DNA of 64,000 nucleotides from Stereocaulon alpinum (GCA_018257865.1 JAEUBA010000027.1:248001-312000), one strand, 5' to 3'. Positions 1 to 12,140 are shown, counted from the stretch's first letter. Made by a program: numbers and translations. The notes: generated by a model not told the origin, from the letters alone.

Positions 1-1600
1 CACCCACTCCGTCCGATATGCAATATATGTCTTCCTCATCTTCTACGCAGTATATCCACCTTCTGCGCAGACGACTGATACCCCGCTGGTCTTTGCGCAT
101 TCGTTGCGTATTACGTACTCCGCGTCCCCTCTGCGCCTTCCGCAACCTGTTGCGTACTCCATTAAGTCTATACGTATACTTGCGTATTGCGTACTCTGTA
201 TACACTGCGTATTCTGCCAACCTTCTGCGCAAGCGGTTGATATTCTGCAAATTGCGCACTCCATATATACTGCGTACATTTTGTGTATTTTGCGCACCCT
301 CCCAGTTCTTTGCGCATTTGTTGCGCACTCCGCTAATACTCCGCTGGTCTTTGCGCACTCAGCAATCTATTACGTGCTCCACAGTCTTTCTATGTATTCA
401 TTGTATTTTCTTTGAGCGTTGCATACTCTATATACAATACGTATTCGGCCAATCTTTTGCGCAATATACCGACCTTCTACGCAGTAGTATGACCTTCTCC
501 GCAGTCACCTAATACTCTACGCACTCTGTAAGTATTCTTCGTATTCATTGCGTATTAAACACTCCGTATACGCTGTATAATCCGTTCATATTATGCGCAG
601 TCGGCTGGGCTTTACGTATTCTCTACGCATCTATTACGCACTCCGTAAGTATTCTGCGCACTCCGCTGACCTTCTGCGTAAACCATCAATTCTATACGCA
701 TACTTGCGTATTATTCACTCTAAATATATAATGTGTTCCGCCAATCTTGTTCGCACAATGCCAATCTTCTACGCAGTCGGCTGATATTCTGCGTATTCAT
801 TGCGCATTACGCACTCAGCCAATTCTCTGCGCACTCCGCTGATTTTGACGCATTCTTTGCGCATTACATGCTCTGTATTATTGCGTATCCCGCTAATATT
901 TTGCGCAGTAGGCCGACCTTTTGCGCACCTCGCTGGTCTCTTACGTATTAGGCGGATATTCTGCGTAATCGTTGCGTATTCGTTGCGTACTATACCAGTC
1001 CTATGCGTACTCTTGCGTGTTACACACTCTGCGTACACTGCGTACTACGTTTATCTATTGCGCAGTAGGCCGATCTATTGCGCAGTTGGTTACTATTCTG
1101 CGCATTCGTTGCGTATTCCCTACTTCTGCCTACACACTTGTATATTGCGCAGTCCACCACTCTTATGCGTATACTTGCGCGTTACCTACTCTGTATACAT
1201 TGTGTATTCGGTTCATCTTGTGCGCGGTTCGCAAGCATTGTGCGTAGTCAACTGATATTCTGCGCATTCGTTGCGTACTGCGCAGTCAACATTGAGCACT
1301 CCCTATTCTGCTGCGTTCTCTACCATTTCTATGCGCATCCTTGCGCATTGCATACTCTACATACATTGTGAACTCCGTTCATCTTTCGCGCAGTACGCCG
1401 ACCTTCTGCGCACTCAGCTAACCTTCTACGCAGGCGATTGTCACTCTGCGCATTCGTTGCGCACTTAATATTGCGTACTCCGCAATCTGTTGCGCATTCC
1501 ACCAATTCTATGCGTATACTTGCGCATTGAGTACCCTGTATATATTGCGTATTCCGCCAATCTTTTGCGCAGTCCACCACCGTCTTCGACGTGGGCACTC
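1..1600. repeat. Degenerate satellite array, period about 155-165 bp
   Basis: The sequence is built from endlessly varied TGCGCA / TGCGTA words separated by CTCCGCT, CCGACCTT and CCAATCTT-like spacers. A longer landmark resembling GTACTCTGTATAC recurs near 191, 256, 421, 558, 712, 866, 1021, 1185, 1351 and 1531. From 558 on the spacing is 154, 154, 155, 164, 166 and 180 bp, so a nucleosome-sized higher-order unit is visible over the short motif. The long open frames here arise from the repeat and carry no domain. The array may continue to the left of the window. Confidence 0.8.
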
Positions 1601-2346
1601 AAAAAAGACGCCACACTTAAGTGCGTAAGTTGGTTGCGCATTCTTGCGTATTCAAGGCCTAATAGGTACATAAATTCAGTGCGCACTCTAGATGTCCTTG
1701 GTGAGGTACTTGTCTTGAATACTTATGATGAATGCGCACTGCGTGATGCGCAGTCTACTGTAACCACGTATACGTAATACGCTCGAATACGCAATTTTGT
1801 TGCGCATTCCTGCACATTCAAGTTGTAGTATGAATACCATTCCATTGCGCAGTCTCGTATATCTAGCGAAGTAGATGTGATGAGTATGCATGCGTATTCC
1901 ACATTGCGCTCAACATACGCCTTGCGTAAAGTTGCAGCAAGAATGCAAAAGACGCGGAGACCGCAATTTCTGCGCATACTTGTAGATTCGAAGTCCTTTT
2001 ACGATCTCTCATCCTCACACTGTGCGTTTATTAGTGCTGCATACTAGATTCCGCGGCATTTTGCGCACTCGAGATCTTGACCATTCTCAATATACCGCAA
2101 GGGAGAATGATATTGAATTAGTATCGTCTTAAAGATTAGCTACAAGGGATATTTTGAGCTTATCCTGACCCGTTTATAAATTTTGCTAGACCTACTCTAC
2201 TTTGTTCTGGGTAGTGTATAGATTGACGTGGATAATGTAGTCACTAGATCCTTGGTAAAGCCATTGAACTGTCCGCTACGGCGACAGTTGAATCGACATA
2301 TTTCGAGCTTCTGTCTTATAACAATGACAAAGAATCATAGATACAA
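1601..2346. other. Decaying edge of the satellite, then non-coding sequence
   Basis: TGCGCA and TGCGTA words become sparse and stop near 2070. The remainder is AT-richer unique-looking sequence with no gene I can support. Confidence 0.5.
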
Positions 2347-3072
2347 TTGAAAACAACAGCTCCCCATAGATCTCTGCTTCCGACTCCAAGAATCTCCATT
2401 CGCTCTATCAGCCGAGGAAGCACTGAACCAAAGCAAATACGGATATCTAAGCTCCAAAATCTTGTGGACTCAACATGTGATTGCTTGTCATGCAACAATC
2501 AGACATCTCCTCAGATTCAAAGCATAGTACGAATCCTAATCTTCTCATTGCCCTCTTCTTCAGATAAGAGAATTCTTGCAGGCCAGCTCTGGCAAGCGGT
2601 CCTTCAGACAGCCTGTTCTGATCTGCTCTTGGCCGATTCCCAGGTACTGGTAGCGCATTGCGGGTTCAAAGTGGTGGCAGATGGAGCGGATTTTCTGCCT
2701 ACAATGAGACTGCTAGGCCATTTAGCCAACTTCATGGTAGGGGCTACTGTATGTGGGACAAGGCACCACTTGTCGAGTGGGGAACGCTTGAGACGGGGAA
2801 GTACTCTGTTGGCGATGCCAGACTATGGATTGATGACGAAAGCACCCGTCACGATAGCCATTGTTGTTAATCCTCGTCTTTCAGCTGCAACGTACAACTT
2901 TCGTCAATGTGATGAATATGTGAACTTTCAAGCAAGGCTGGTACATGACACGCTGAAGCTGCCTGTATGCCTGTCCTTGCAAAAGCATCAACTATATCGT
3001 CAGAACCTAAGTCGTGTTACTGAAAAGATTTCTTTATATCTGTGTAAATCTCTTGCGTGGAACGAGAGGTAG
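2347..3072 (+). other. Unrecognised open frame, doubtful gene
   Basis: A 241-residue frame is open here but begins at TTG; the only internal ATGs come late (near residue 120). It has no domain I recognise. A second frame (2658-2870) overlaps it and ends in a Trp/Asp/Cys-rich stretch (WIDDES...HDSHCC), which could equally be the coding remnant of a secreted protein. I do not choose between them; both may be chance frames. Confidence 0.2.
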
Positions 3073-3509
3073 AGACACGGCAATCGAGGCTAGAATGGAC
3101 ACATGCTTCAAATTAGTCGACGCCTGCAATTGGCACGGAGGACTCTGACTGTGACTACCGCGAGACTCGTGAGCCACGGTGCCTGGAGTGTGGAATTGTA
3201 TGACATGACCAAGCGGACTGAAGCCAGGTATGTCGCCTCGTGACGAATCAATGATATCAGGCAGAATACTTGCGTGCTGTTGCAACAATGATATATTCCA
3301 TAAATCATGGGAAGGAAAGCAGTTTTCCACTATGTCGAAAGGCGCTTATCCAGCTGAGATAATCATAGTAGAGAAATTGATAGTAGGGAAATTGATAATA
3401 GGCTTGACAACAAGTGCTGTGGGTACCGTCTGTATCTCCGTATATATCCCTCAATATGGTATAAACTTCTATTTTTCTTCCACTGACTGTCAATAACGAT
3501 CCACTTGAA

Positions 3510-4235
3510 TCAATCTGGCTTCGTGAAGATCAAAGCTCTGACCTCGATACTCTGGCGTGGCGGAACATCAGGCGGGATATCCCTATGATAGAATGCCGTA
3601 TGTGGGCAACCTGAAAATTGATCAGCTGACACCCGACATTGATATCAAACATAGACACCTAACTAGCGGCGATATCAGCATCTGAATCGAAGATCTTAAT
3701 AACAGTAACCTCGCTATTATGTTGACCATTTACATGATACCATTTGGCATCTGGGTTATACAGCGGCAGCAGCGTCTCTCTAAGCCGCGTCTTCTAGATA
3801 TTATCGCAGATCACAAGGTCTAAGCGCCGGATAGTGCTGCCGTTATATAAAGTAAGGGGGCAATCCTCTACGTGGTGGGCGTAGGGCCGCTATATACTGC
3901 CGGTTAGTATTAGCAGGCGTTCCTGCTATTATTAAATAATTCGAGGACTTAAGTACTTAAAGATTTTGATACGCCCTTAAAGATATATCTCTATATCCTC
4001 GCCTATCTTCTTGTAGACGTACTGTACAGCTGTTGCAGGACTTTGGTCGAGGTAGACGTTATAGGCTGGGACGAGCGGTACGAGAGGGTTATTAAGGTTA
4101 GCGAGGCTGTCTCTTACGACGTTAAGTCGAAGCTTGGGAGTTTCACAGCGTTAGTGTAGTCTAGATAAGGAAGAGCTTTTGATACAGTATGCTTACTCGC
4201 CAATTAAAGAAGACTACTCTGTCTACTCCCTCTTC
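3510..4235 (-). pseudogene. 3' half of a CmcJ/NvfI-like oxygenase gene, RIP-like decay
   Basis: Reading right to left, the fragment keeps EEGVD, FFNWR with a following GTAAG donor, RLNVVRDSLANLN, VYLDQSP, EDCPL, ETLLPLYNP, KIFDSD, CPHTAF and QSIEVRAL, ending at a stop at 3510-3512. This is the second part of the family also encoded intact at 15640-16661 and 17554-18655. The metal-binding VHxD is VYLD here, the CDNIQ position is CDNI-stop, and ALCDG has become TLYNG. All are C-to-T or G-to-A changes, as expected of RIP. The first exon up to EE is missing; its counterpart lies at 25838-26149. The sequence just 5' of the break is unrelated. Not functional. Confidence 0.8.
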
Positions 4236-4502
4236 CTGTAGATTGCAAGTCAGTATAGCCTCTTAGTGAGCGTTCTAGCTAGGTGACTATTCAGAGAGCA
4301 ACCATGAAACCACACGGTAACGAGACATTCGGCGTGAGCCGCAGCTCTGTTTGTGAAGGGGCAACTTTGGTAACATATAGAGACCGTGCATCGATGTAAA
4401 CGTCTGAACGTTGGGGATGATCAACAATCGATCAATCAATGGATTGAGTTCAAGTGTCTCTGGCAGCAGGAGGGGAACACGACTTTGAAAATCCAGACTT
4501 AC
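4236..4502. other. Inversion junction, left side
   Basis: About 270 bp separate the oxygenase half-gene (ending at 4235) from the NLR fragment starting at 4503. The right part begins with a GTAAGT donor read on the minus strand, so at least some of it is the old last intron of the NLR gene. No repeat or inserted gene is obvious. Confidence 0.5.
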
Positions 4503-4830
4503 CCTGCTTCTGCGAACTCGCTCCGGAGCTCATGTAGAGCACCAACTGCGTAGTAGCTCTGAAGTGTGTTTTTCGTTGACTTTGTCACACACCACGATGC
4601 GTGCATCCCACACCTACCTGTGCATCTGAAGTGCTTTATCAGCGTCGCCACTTTGCAAGTGTATGCAAGCTAGGTCGAACATGAATCGTAAAATGGGCGC
4701 TTCGTTCCCTGTGTTGTCCATGTGTTGGACACCCAATTGACCTAGCTTAAGAGCTTCGTCGTAACGTCCTTGGTACGTTTTGATAGAGGCCACCTCAGGA
4801 GTCACCATCTGACTCAAGCTCTTACGGAAA
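4503..4830 (-). pseudogene. TPR fragment of an NLR-like gene (lacks NB-ARC and last exon)
   Basis: The translation shows RYDEALKLGQLGV, FDLACIHLQSGD and KALQMH, followed after an in-frame stop and a 1-nt frameshift by YYAVGALHELRSEF and EA. This is collinear with the end of the fourth exon of the NLR gene at 6371-9318 (FDLACIILQSGD, YAIGVLHQHRGRLDEA) and stops at the same GTAAGT splice donor. It is closer to that gene than to the one at 12141-15405. The C-terminal exon that should follow is found on the other strand at 26251-26508. The 5' part of the gene is not recognisable. Confidence 0.75.
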
Positions 4831-6370
4831 GGCAATGCTAGATTTTGCAACCCACAGGTAGGGAGAGTAGTCAAAGTGGTTTTCTTCGATTAATGACTTA
4901 GTATGCTGTAAAAGAAAAGCCATTCGCTTCTGGACAAGGCTGATAACGTAAAAATTCTAAGCTCGCTGACCCTTATAACCGTTGCATACCGCTAGGACTA
5001 GCCTATAATGTCTACCTTCACCAAGATGATACAACATCTGTGCGGTATATCTATAAGAAGTTGGGTGAGGAGGCACAGATTTGTCTCGGAGGGCAACCAA
5101 GTTTTTAAAATTAAATTCCATAATCTTTTCAGTAACAACACAAACACCTAGTAAGAATTATTAGCAGCATAGAGAGGTCGTATGCCCACCGTATCGACGA
5201 CTGCCCTCTCCATTATATGATGGGAGCACGATTTGTCACTCAGATCATGTTATATACGACAACACTAGAAGATTCGTCCTGTAGAGACCCTGCTGCCACT
5301 GTCTAGGCCACTTGTAGAATGGTACTATCTACCTTATGTGGATAAAACAATTTCGAGGTTGTGATCAAGCAAAATGTTCGACTCGGACGCTGAAATTGCA
5401 ACTAACTGTCTGTAGCTAATATGTCTTGATAGTTCGTTGTCGGTGGCAGGCTAATCGATACCGAATCGGCCCCTAGAGCAGCCACTAAGGGTACCTCGTG
5501 GGGCTGCTCCAGGGAGACCGTAGGGATTGGTATTGGGGCGGACCCGTTCCGCTCGCGAATACGAAATGCGAAACTTCTGCTCTCGAATACCTAAGGTGCT
5601 TGGCAACGCTCCATCAGGATTGATTGATTCACGCACCCTTAGAAAAGGACCAGTAATTTCTACAGAATTCCTATAACGGACTCAGTGTTTCGTGATACAG
5701 ATATTGTTTAGTAGAATTGGATTGAATAAATCGACTGTTAGTGTTCATTGATGTGAGCCACTGGACAATATGCAATGCTGTACCTACCGTTGAAGGGTGC
5801 CCTGAGGTTGACTACCCGAGCGTCAAACCTGTGCCTCAAGAATTGCCGACGAAAGCCTTTGGAGATAAATAGATAGGGTACACAAGCGGCAGCTGCGACA
5901 CTATCGTAGCCATAATGGTACAAAATTCGTACTGTATTTTGATATAGGTCAAACTCAAGTGTTCTGCGATCCATCACTTCCCCAAGTGTCACGCCATGAC
6001 AGTGGCTCTCTATATAGTCATCTCTAGACAGGATTTTTGTTGAGTATGAGTACGGGCAGTTGAGGGTAGTGGAGGCTGGTGAACCAGACTGCAAGTAGTC
6101 GATCGTTTCCTATTGTGGCTTACAGCATCTGATTTCCTAACCAGTCGGTCGTGAAGTTCAAGCATCAGACTCCAAGCGGTTCCCAAGGAATGACACCGAT
6201 TCCTGGCACCCTCGACCTACTTACGAGCTTTGACATCGGTTCAGATGAAGACATTTGAGGGCTTTTTGTCTGGCTGCCCTGTGAAATTAATGTTATGGAG
6301 CCCAGCAACATTACCATACAACGTCCAGCCATAATCTCGCAAAACCCTTAAGGGGTACCCTTGACTTTGA
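4831..6370. other. Intergenic, one unrecognised frame
   Basis: I see no recognisable gene. A minus frame at 5738-6094 (118 residues, no early ATG) contains a hydrophobic, Tyr-rich stretch but matches nothing I know. The rest has many stops on both strands. Confidence 0.4.
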
Positions 6371-9318
6371 TTACTGAACGTATGGCAACAGACCAGGGCC
6401 TGTGAACCTAGCCGCAAGCACCGTCACAATGTTGTCAAACAAAATGCTTTCGTCGTTGACTTTCTCGAGTCTTGCCGGATGCTTAAGAGGCAGCAAGCGG
6501 TCCAGGACGAGCTTTGCTTCATCATAGAGCCGTTGAGCCTCCTGCGGCTTTGTCACTTGGGCCTTCCATACCTCGCTTAGATGGAACTTTGTCCGTGCTA
6601 TAGCTTCTGGCGACCAGTATGCCGCGTTTCGGTACTCGAAAGCCCGCAAGAACCAAGACCTTAGAGCTTCGAGTCAGTCACTGGAAGTTTTCGGCACTGC
6701 TAGATAGGTAGGTACGCTCGATGAAGAACTTACTCAGCTTCGTCCAATCTGCCGCGGTGTTGATGCAGCACACCGATAGCATAGGCTGACTCGAGGGTCA
6801 GCTCGTTTGCCTTTCCATTCAAGACAATCCGCGATTCGTACACTTCCTCCTGCATTGCAAGTGCTCGGTCTATATCACCACTTTGCAAGATGATACATGC
6901 AAGATCGAACTTGAAACGATTCATCATAGATACTTTCCCAGCATCTGTCATCAACTTCACGCCGTGCTGCGCCAACTTGATAGCATCTTCAAAGTTACCG
7001 TGATACATCTGGACCATGCCCATCCAGTGATGGTACTTGGCGTATTCGAAAGGTATTTCTCCTTCCGCACCCCACGTTTTATACTTGGCCAAGCACGTTT
7101 CCAGAATAGGTTCTGCTGCCTGATAGTTGTTATACTGCATCAGCGATAGGACGTAGTCCTGCCAGGCGTTGTACAACAAGATCTCGTCATCCCGGCTCAT
7201 AGTCGGTGCCTTTTTAGCGTGAGCTTGTCGAATCTCTAGAGACTTCTCGCGTCTTCTAAGAGCTTCAGCTCTGTTCGTCAAGCCAGTATCATCGTACAAC
7301 AGCGCGATCTCGGTATGTATATCCGCTCTCAGGAGCTCGAAACCTTCCTTCGAGATTACATCAAGCACGTCTTCTGCTGTCTTCACAAGAAGTAAACCAT
7401 CGCGAACAAGACCTCTCTCCCATTGATTGACTCCGGGGTTGATCAAAAGCCTGACAAAATCCAAGGATGGGCGGATCTGCTTTTGGAATGTTGTGTATAC
7501 GGATCGCAAATTCAAAACGTGTGGTACCAGACGTTGGTGCTCATACCATTTGCTCGGCTCCGGCACTTGAATTGGAAGTACGGAGGGAATAGTCTTCCTT
7601 AGCATGGCGACAGTGGCGTCATAGACTTCTTGTTGCTTTGGTCGATTCTTGGACAGACTGTTCCATATATTTCGTTGCAGGGATCTATGCATCGAAAGAC
7701 AGCACTGACCATCAACGAACCTTTCTTGAATCAAATGCCGACCAAGAAGAATCTTCTTCATTCGACTATACCTGAGATGCGGTCAGTTGCTTGTATCATG
7801 GTGGAAGCTGTGACATTGACCTTATGCTCTGCCTTGAGTCTAAGAATTCGAGAAAAGGGACCTGGTGTACAGCACGAAGTATATTCTCTTGAACCATTTC
7901 ACAATTCACGAAAGCTAGGATGTACAAGAGGTCTTGACAGTCACTTGGTAGCTCCCTCAAGGTAAGGTACTCCATGATAGCCAACGTCTCATTGTAGGTG
8001 AGTGAGCCTTGTTGGAGAGCTTCAGGCATCGTCTCGCCATCTGGAGTCACGCTAATATGTTGCTGTTGGCTCTCTCTGAACATCTCAAGGAGCTCCGAGA
8101 GGGAGCAATGTGTATAATTGACGTATCCTACGACGTTTGCTAGCGCAACCGGTAGTCCGCCAACCAATTTCGAGAGTTCTGAAGCTGCTTGTCGATTGGA
8201 ATTGTCATTGGGTACATCGCCTTCAACACGATCCAATAGCATAGCTACAGCCTCATCGTTGGTGAAGGGCTGCACAAAGACCCTTGAGGATCCCAAATTC
8301 GCGATTGCCTCTTTCTGGGTGGTGACCAAGACCGATCCGTGAGTTTTGGACATATGCACCGGCAGATAATGATCCAAAAGATCCCACTGCTCGACATTAT
8401 CAAAGATCAATAGCCAACTTTGTTCTATAGGCTTGTTAGTTATGGTGCTCCGTGTGCTAGACGATCTTTCGATTACCAGTATCCGTCAGCCAATCTCGGG
8501 CCAAATCAATAATGCGATTCTGATCCTCAGTGCCATCCACCAGCGCCAATGTCGTGGCTATTAGCCGATAGGATTGGGCTAGACCCGGATCTGTGTCTGC
8601 CTGAAGCCAAAAGACACAATCGAAATTCTGTCTATAGCTATAGACATATTCAACAGCTAATGATGTTTTCCCTACACCACTAACTCCTTGGATGACGCAA
8701 ATCCCGCCGGCGGAGCTAACACTCTGATGTATATCTTCCAACGCTTTGGTGCGAGTACGAAAATTCATGTTTGGTGGGTGAGCTATACTCTCGAGCGGCA
8801 AGGTTACGACATGGCGCTCAGCGCCCTCATGTAGCACAGATGCACCAATAGTCCCGTCATCATCCGGTACCACATCAATTGCAGGCTGGCCATCGGGCCG
8901 AGTCTGTGTCTCTGGTTCATTGGCAGCCTGTATGTTTTCGATCTCGGCATCCAGAATTGCTCCAGCGTTTTCCGGGACATTAGGCTTTCCATCACTTACT
9001 CCTGAGCTCCCTAGAGCTGGAAGTAGAGGGAGGAGGTCTCTCACCAAGCCATGAATCTCGGCTTCAGTGATTGGCTCAGAGCTTCTACCTTCTTCAGTAG
9101 GAAGCGCGCCATCATGGTAACCTCTGTCTACTCAAGCCTTTTGTGAGCAAGTCTTCAAAACTAGAATGTGGTATCAAACCTTGTGTGATAAGCGCATTCA
9201 AACCCTGGAATGCTTTACCGAGTTGGTTTCGAAACTTGTGAGAGTCATGCAGAAGACGATTCAGTCGTCTTCGTTTAGCCTCGACGTCTTGACTTTGTAC
9301 GTGTGGGGTGTTTTCCAT
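6371..9318 (-). CDS. NLR-like NB-ARC/TPR protein A
   Basis: Predicted cytoplasmic STAND ATPase of the fungal NLR type, about 910 aa. Five exons: 9122-9318, 8477-9081, 7821-8424, 6734-7771, 6371-6659; total length divides by three. A P-loop GVSGVGKTS lies at about residues 198-206, Walker B LLIFDN at 272-277, GSVLVTT at 297-303, GLPVAL at 357-362 and the MHD-equivalent LSMHRSLQ near 495; TPR-like helical repeats fill roughly 560-890. The first 66 residues are a short helical segment rather than a known effector domain. ATG at 9318 is the first in frame. The first intron is only 40 nt and could instead be a 1-nt frameshift; the others (52, 49 and 74 nt) have good donors and branch sites. In this family the NB-ARC is thought to switch on ligand sensing by the repeats, with roles in allorecognition; the ligand is unknown. 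Confidence 0.85.
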
Positions 9319-10207
9319 GTTTGGCAAGGCTTAAGAGCCATAAAATGGAAATTCCTTATTGATCTCTATTGAATTGTTCGAGCAGCCTGAAAATATTGAA
9401 TACAAGATTCGGCCATGTTGATCTGGACAAGAAGTACAAGTAAGAAGACTCCCGCACGAAATCCGGACGAAACCTTCAGGGTTAAAAGTTACGAAACCTT
9501 AGCGGCCAGATGCACGTTTCCATGCATGGACGGATGCTGGCACGCTAAGTACGCGATCCATTGGATGGGGACAAGTCACCCGCATACTCTTTAGCCAGTA
9601 GACCGCGGAGTCGACTGTATCGGCACAATTGCCCCACCTGCATCACTTAGGTCGGTCTATCACGCTGACCTGATTGCATCGACTCATCTCATTCGCCCGT
9701 TGATTGCTGAAATGCAAGCCACGTGTGTCATATCTTTGGGTTGACTGCTTCCTTTATCTGGCCGGGACGCGTTACCCGAACCTGCCCAAGCTCGGTTGGT
9801 AGTGTGGCTCTCCCACAGCTTCGTTGTATGCGAGCTAGGAACTTGAGCTTTCTCGCGTGACAAAACCAGAATTCGTTATCTTGAAGAGGTCCAAGACTGT
9901 TGTCGATACTACCTGTAAGTGCTCGTTTCTAGACCCGAAAATTCGATCCTAGGAACTTCGATCGTACAGTGACTGCCAGATGAGTTCCCTTATCAGGGTC
10001 TCAAAGTGCTGAGTAGATCACCACTGATCGGCCGGCCTCCAGATGATCGATGGAGCCTGAGCCCCGCTAGACTCTACGTCCGACACAGCATCAGGTATGA
10101 AAGCGGCGATCCTACATGCTAGGCAGCAGGTTTAATTACGGTATTGTAACGCAGAGCCGCAGTAAATTACCCGTACGGAGCTCAGTGTTGCCAATCAGCT
10201 GCTACCA
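9319..10207. other. Intergenic region between NLR A and the hydrolase
   Basis: About 890 bp with no supported gene. It contains the promoter of the minus-strand NLR gene and the 3' flank of the hydrolase gene. I saw no repeat. Confidence 0.5.
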
Positions 10208-11803
10208 TCAAGGATCTTTACTAAATGTCTCCCCTCCGTGTACAAGAGGATCATGTCTCCAATTTACACTATCCACTACACCGAACTTGGTCCTGAAGCG
10301 AAGAATGTAGAAGTCTGCAAATGTGGAGGGGAAACGAGCCATGTGGACATCTTGATCGCGAGTCAGTAGCCAGCTGAACTCATCATACTGGTAATGAGCA
10401 AGAACATATGCTTGCTTCCGATTTCCCTGGAAGCACATGCAAAGGTTCTCGTCCTGCCGAAAGACTTCAATGCGCCAGGTGCGCGGCCAATTCCAAAATA
10501 CTCCCACATATTCATCCATAGGCTTCACTGGTGTTCCAGGGGTTTGACGCTCCTTCAGTTCCTTCTCCATCTTTGGCCACAGGGAGATAGACACCTCAGC
10601 ACTGTACTTTGCGAGCCAGAGGTAGTCATTCTTGATAGGATTGTCAATAAACGCCTCGAGAAGGAGCTGGCCTAACCAGTCGGCGGCGTCATTCCTCGCC
10701 ATGCAGTTCGTCAGGACGATGATGGCAGATTTTGACTCCGGTAGCAGATGTACAGAGTTGAGGAAGGCCGGAAGACTACCCTGATGATGCAGGACAAGCA
10801 GTGGCTTTTGGATACCCTTTCCCACTGTAGGCATCTGCTCGACGTACATTTTGTTCATACCCACGTCCCCAAGTGGGGCAGGTAATTCAGTGCGAACCCA
10901 CCCAAGGGCGTAAGACCGCTCATTCTCCGGACAGGAAGAGCACAAGGGGATCTGTGCCTTGACTAAAGTTTGAACCTGTTTAAATGGCGAATTCTTTGTG
11001 AAATCCATGCGCGTCTCCTCTTGATCTGCCAAGGCATGCATGAAAGCCCCATAGAACTTCAGCAAATCGGTGATTGTGCTTTGCACCCCGGCTGCGCCTT
11101 CCATTGCATTGCCGTCCTCAATTCTTGGGCGAGGAACGTGATATGGAGTACCATCTGCAAGTGCCATGTAGCCCTCTGCAACATTGTCCAGAGCTGGGTC
11201 GCAAGCAGTGACAGTCCGGTGCATGCCCAGGGGCTTGAAGAAATTTTCCTCTAAAAACTCACCCCATTCCTGCCGGCTGAGCTTCTCAAGGACGTCATCG
11301 GCGAGGGCATAGCCCCAATTGTTGTATATCCACTTCGTTCGAAGGTGAGCTATCGACTCCAGGTAGGTACATGTTTTGATGATTTGGCTGTCTCGTATGC
11401 CCAAATGACCACGCTCTGGACTCCACAAAGCACCTTTAGGTGCTAGTCCGGTTCGATGGGACAGGAAGTCGAGTACTGTGGCCCTTTCCCTGATGGTTTT
11501 GTTGCGATGCATAAATTCAGGTAAGACCTTTGATACTACAGTATCCCATTCGAGCTTCTTCTCAGCTACCAGAATGCCAATACTTGCAGCAGTGAAGGCT
11601 TTGCTGAGAGAAGCAAGATAATATATAGTGTCGTTGTCGGGGCGTAGTTGTCGCTTGATGTCACGGTGGCCAAAGTGCTGCGTATAGATTATTTCGCCCT
11701 CGTGCAGGACTCCCAAAGAGACACCGGGCGTCCCAGAGACTCGACAGATCTCCGCAATTGTAGGATTCAAGCCTTTTAGACGTTCAATCAGAGAGGCTTT
11801 CAT
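10208..11803 (-). CDS. Serine beta-lactamase-fold hydrolase
   Basis: A single-exon 531-residue protein of the class C beta-lactamase / penicillin-binding-like esterase family (PF00144). ATG at 11803 is chosen because upstream residues are low-complexity and start at TTG. The nucleophile motif SxxK is S65-L-S-K68, the second motif is Y160-N-N, and a late HHQGS box stands where HxG/KTG is expected. The tail after about residue 420 (WNWPRTWRIEVF onward) resembles the small beta-barrel domain found behind the catalytic domain in fungal members. No signal peptide is seen, so it is probably intracellular. Family members hydrolyse or transfer acyl groups on small esters and amides; the substrate cannot be told. 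It is transcribed divergently from NLR gene B across 337 bp. Confidence 0.85.
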   Translation of the reverse strand: MKASLIERLKGLNPTIAEICRVSGTPGVSLGVLHEGEIIYTQHFGHRDIKRQLRPDNDTIYYLASLSKAFTAASIGILVAEKKLEWDTVVSKVLPEFMHRNKTIRERATVLDFLSHRTGLAPKGALWSPERGHLGIRDSQIIKTCTYLESIAHLRTKWIYNNWGYALADDVLEKLSRQEWGEFLEENFFKPLGMHRTVTACDPALDNVAEGYMALADGTPYHVPRPRIEDGNAMEGAAGVQSTITDLLKFYGAFMHALADQEETRMDFTKNSPFKQVQTLVKAQIPLCSSCPENERSYALGWVRTELPAPLGDVGMNKMYVEQMPTVGKGIQKPLLVLHHQGSLPAFLNSVHLLPESKSAIIVLTNCMARNDAADWLGQLLLEAFIDNPIKNDYLWLAKYSAEVSISLWPKMEKELKERQTPGTPVKPMDEYVGVFWNWPRTWRIEVFRQDENLCMCFQGNRKQAYVLAHYQYDEFSWLLTRDQDVHMARFPSTFADFYILRFRTKFGVVDSVNWRHDPLVHGGETFSKDP

Positions 11804-12140
11804 ACTCGTATATGTATAGAGATATATATATGCGTGCGCGCGCAATAGCCGAACTCTGGTAGCACGATCGCGTTGCTGTGATGAAGAATAACCTGTCCTT
11901 CACTGGAAATGGCGTGTATGTAATGTTAAATTTACGAGTGGGACACGTATCTTTAGGCTTCCCGCAGCAGGCGATCCCGATCGCCTGCATGTGGGAAAAG
12001 TGGGGCAGGCAAAATCGGGCGCTGGGCAGCTTGACTAGCTTGCAAAGCAGTGTGGAGAGGCTGAAGCACGCTTCAAATATTTCCACTAAGACTACAACAT
12101 GGGAAATCGGTGATTACTCGGCAGAAATTCTGATCTCGAT
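11804..12140. promoter_or_regulatory. Shared divergent promoter region
   Basis: 337 bp lie between the start codons of the hydrolase (minus) and NLR B (plus). Both promoters must fit here. It contains an alternating TATA/TGCGCG stretch at about 11810-11842 close to the hydrolase start. No specific factor site is claimed. Confidence 0.4.

Noticed and set aside
18..1777. Long open frames of 60-164 residues on both strands
   Set aside because: They follow the satellite repeat and have no consistent start or domain.
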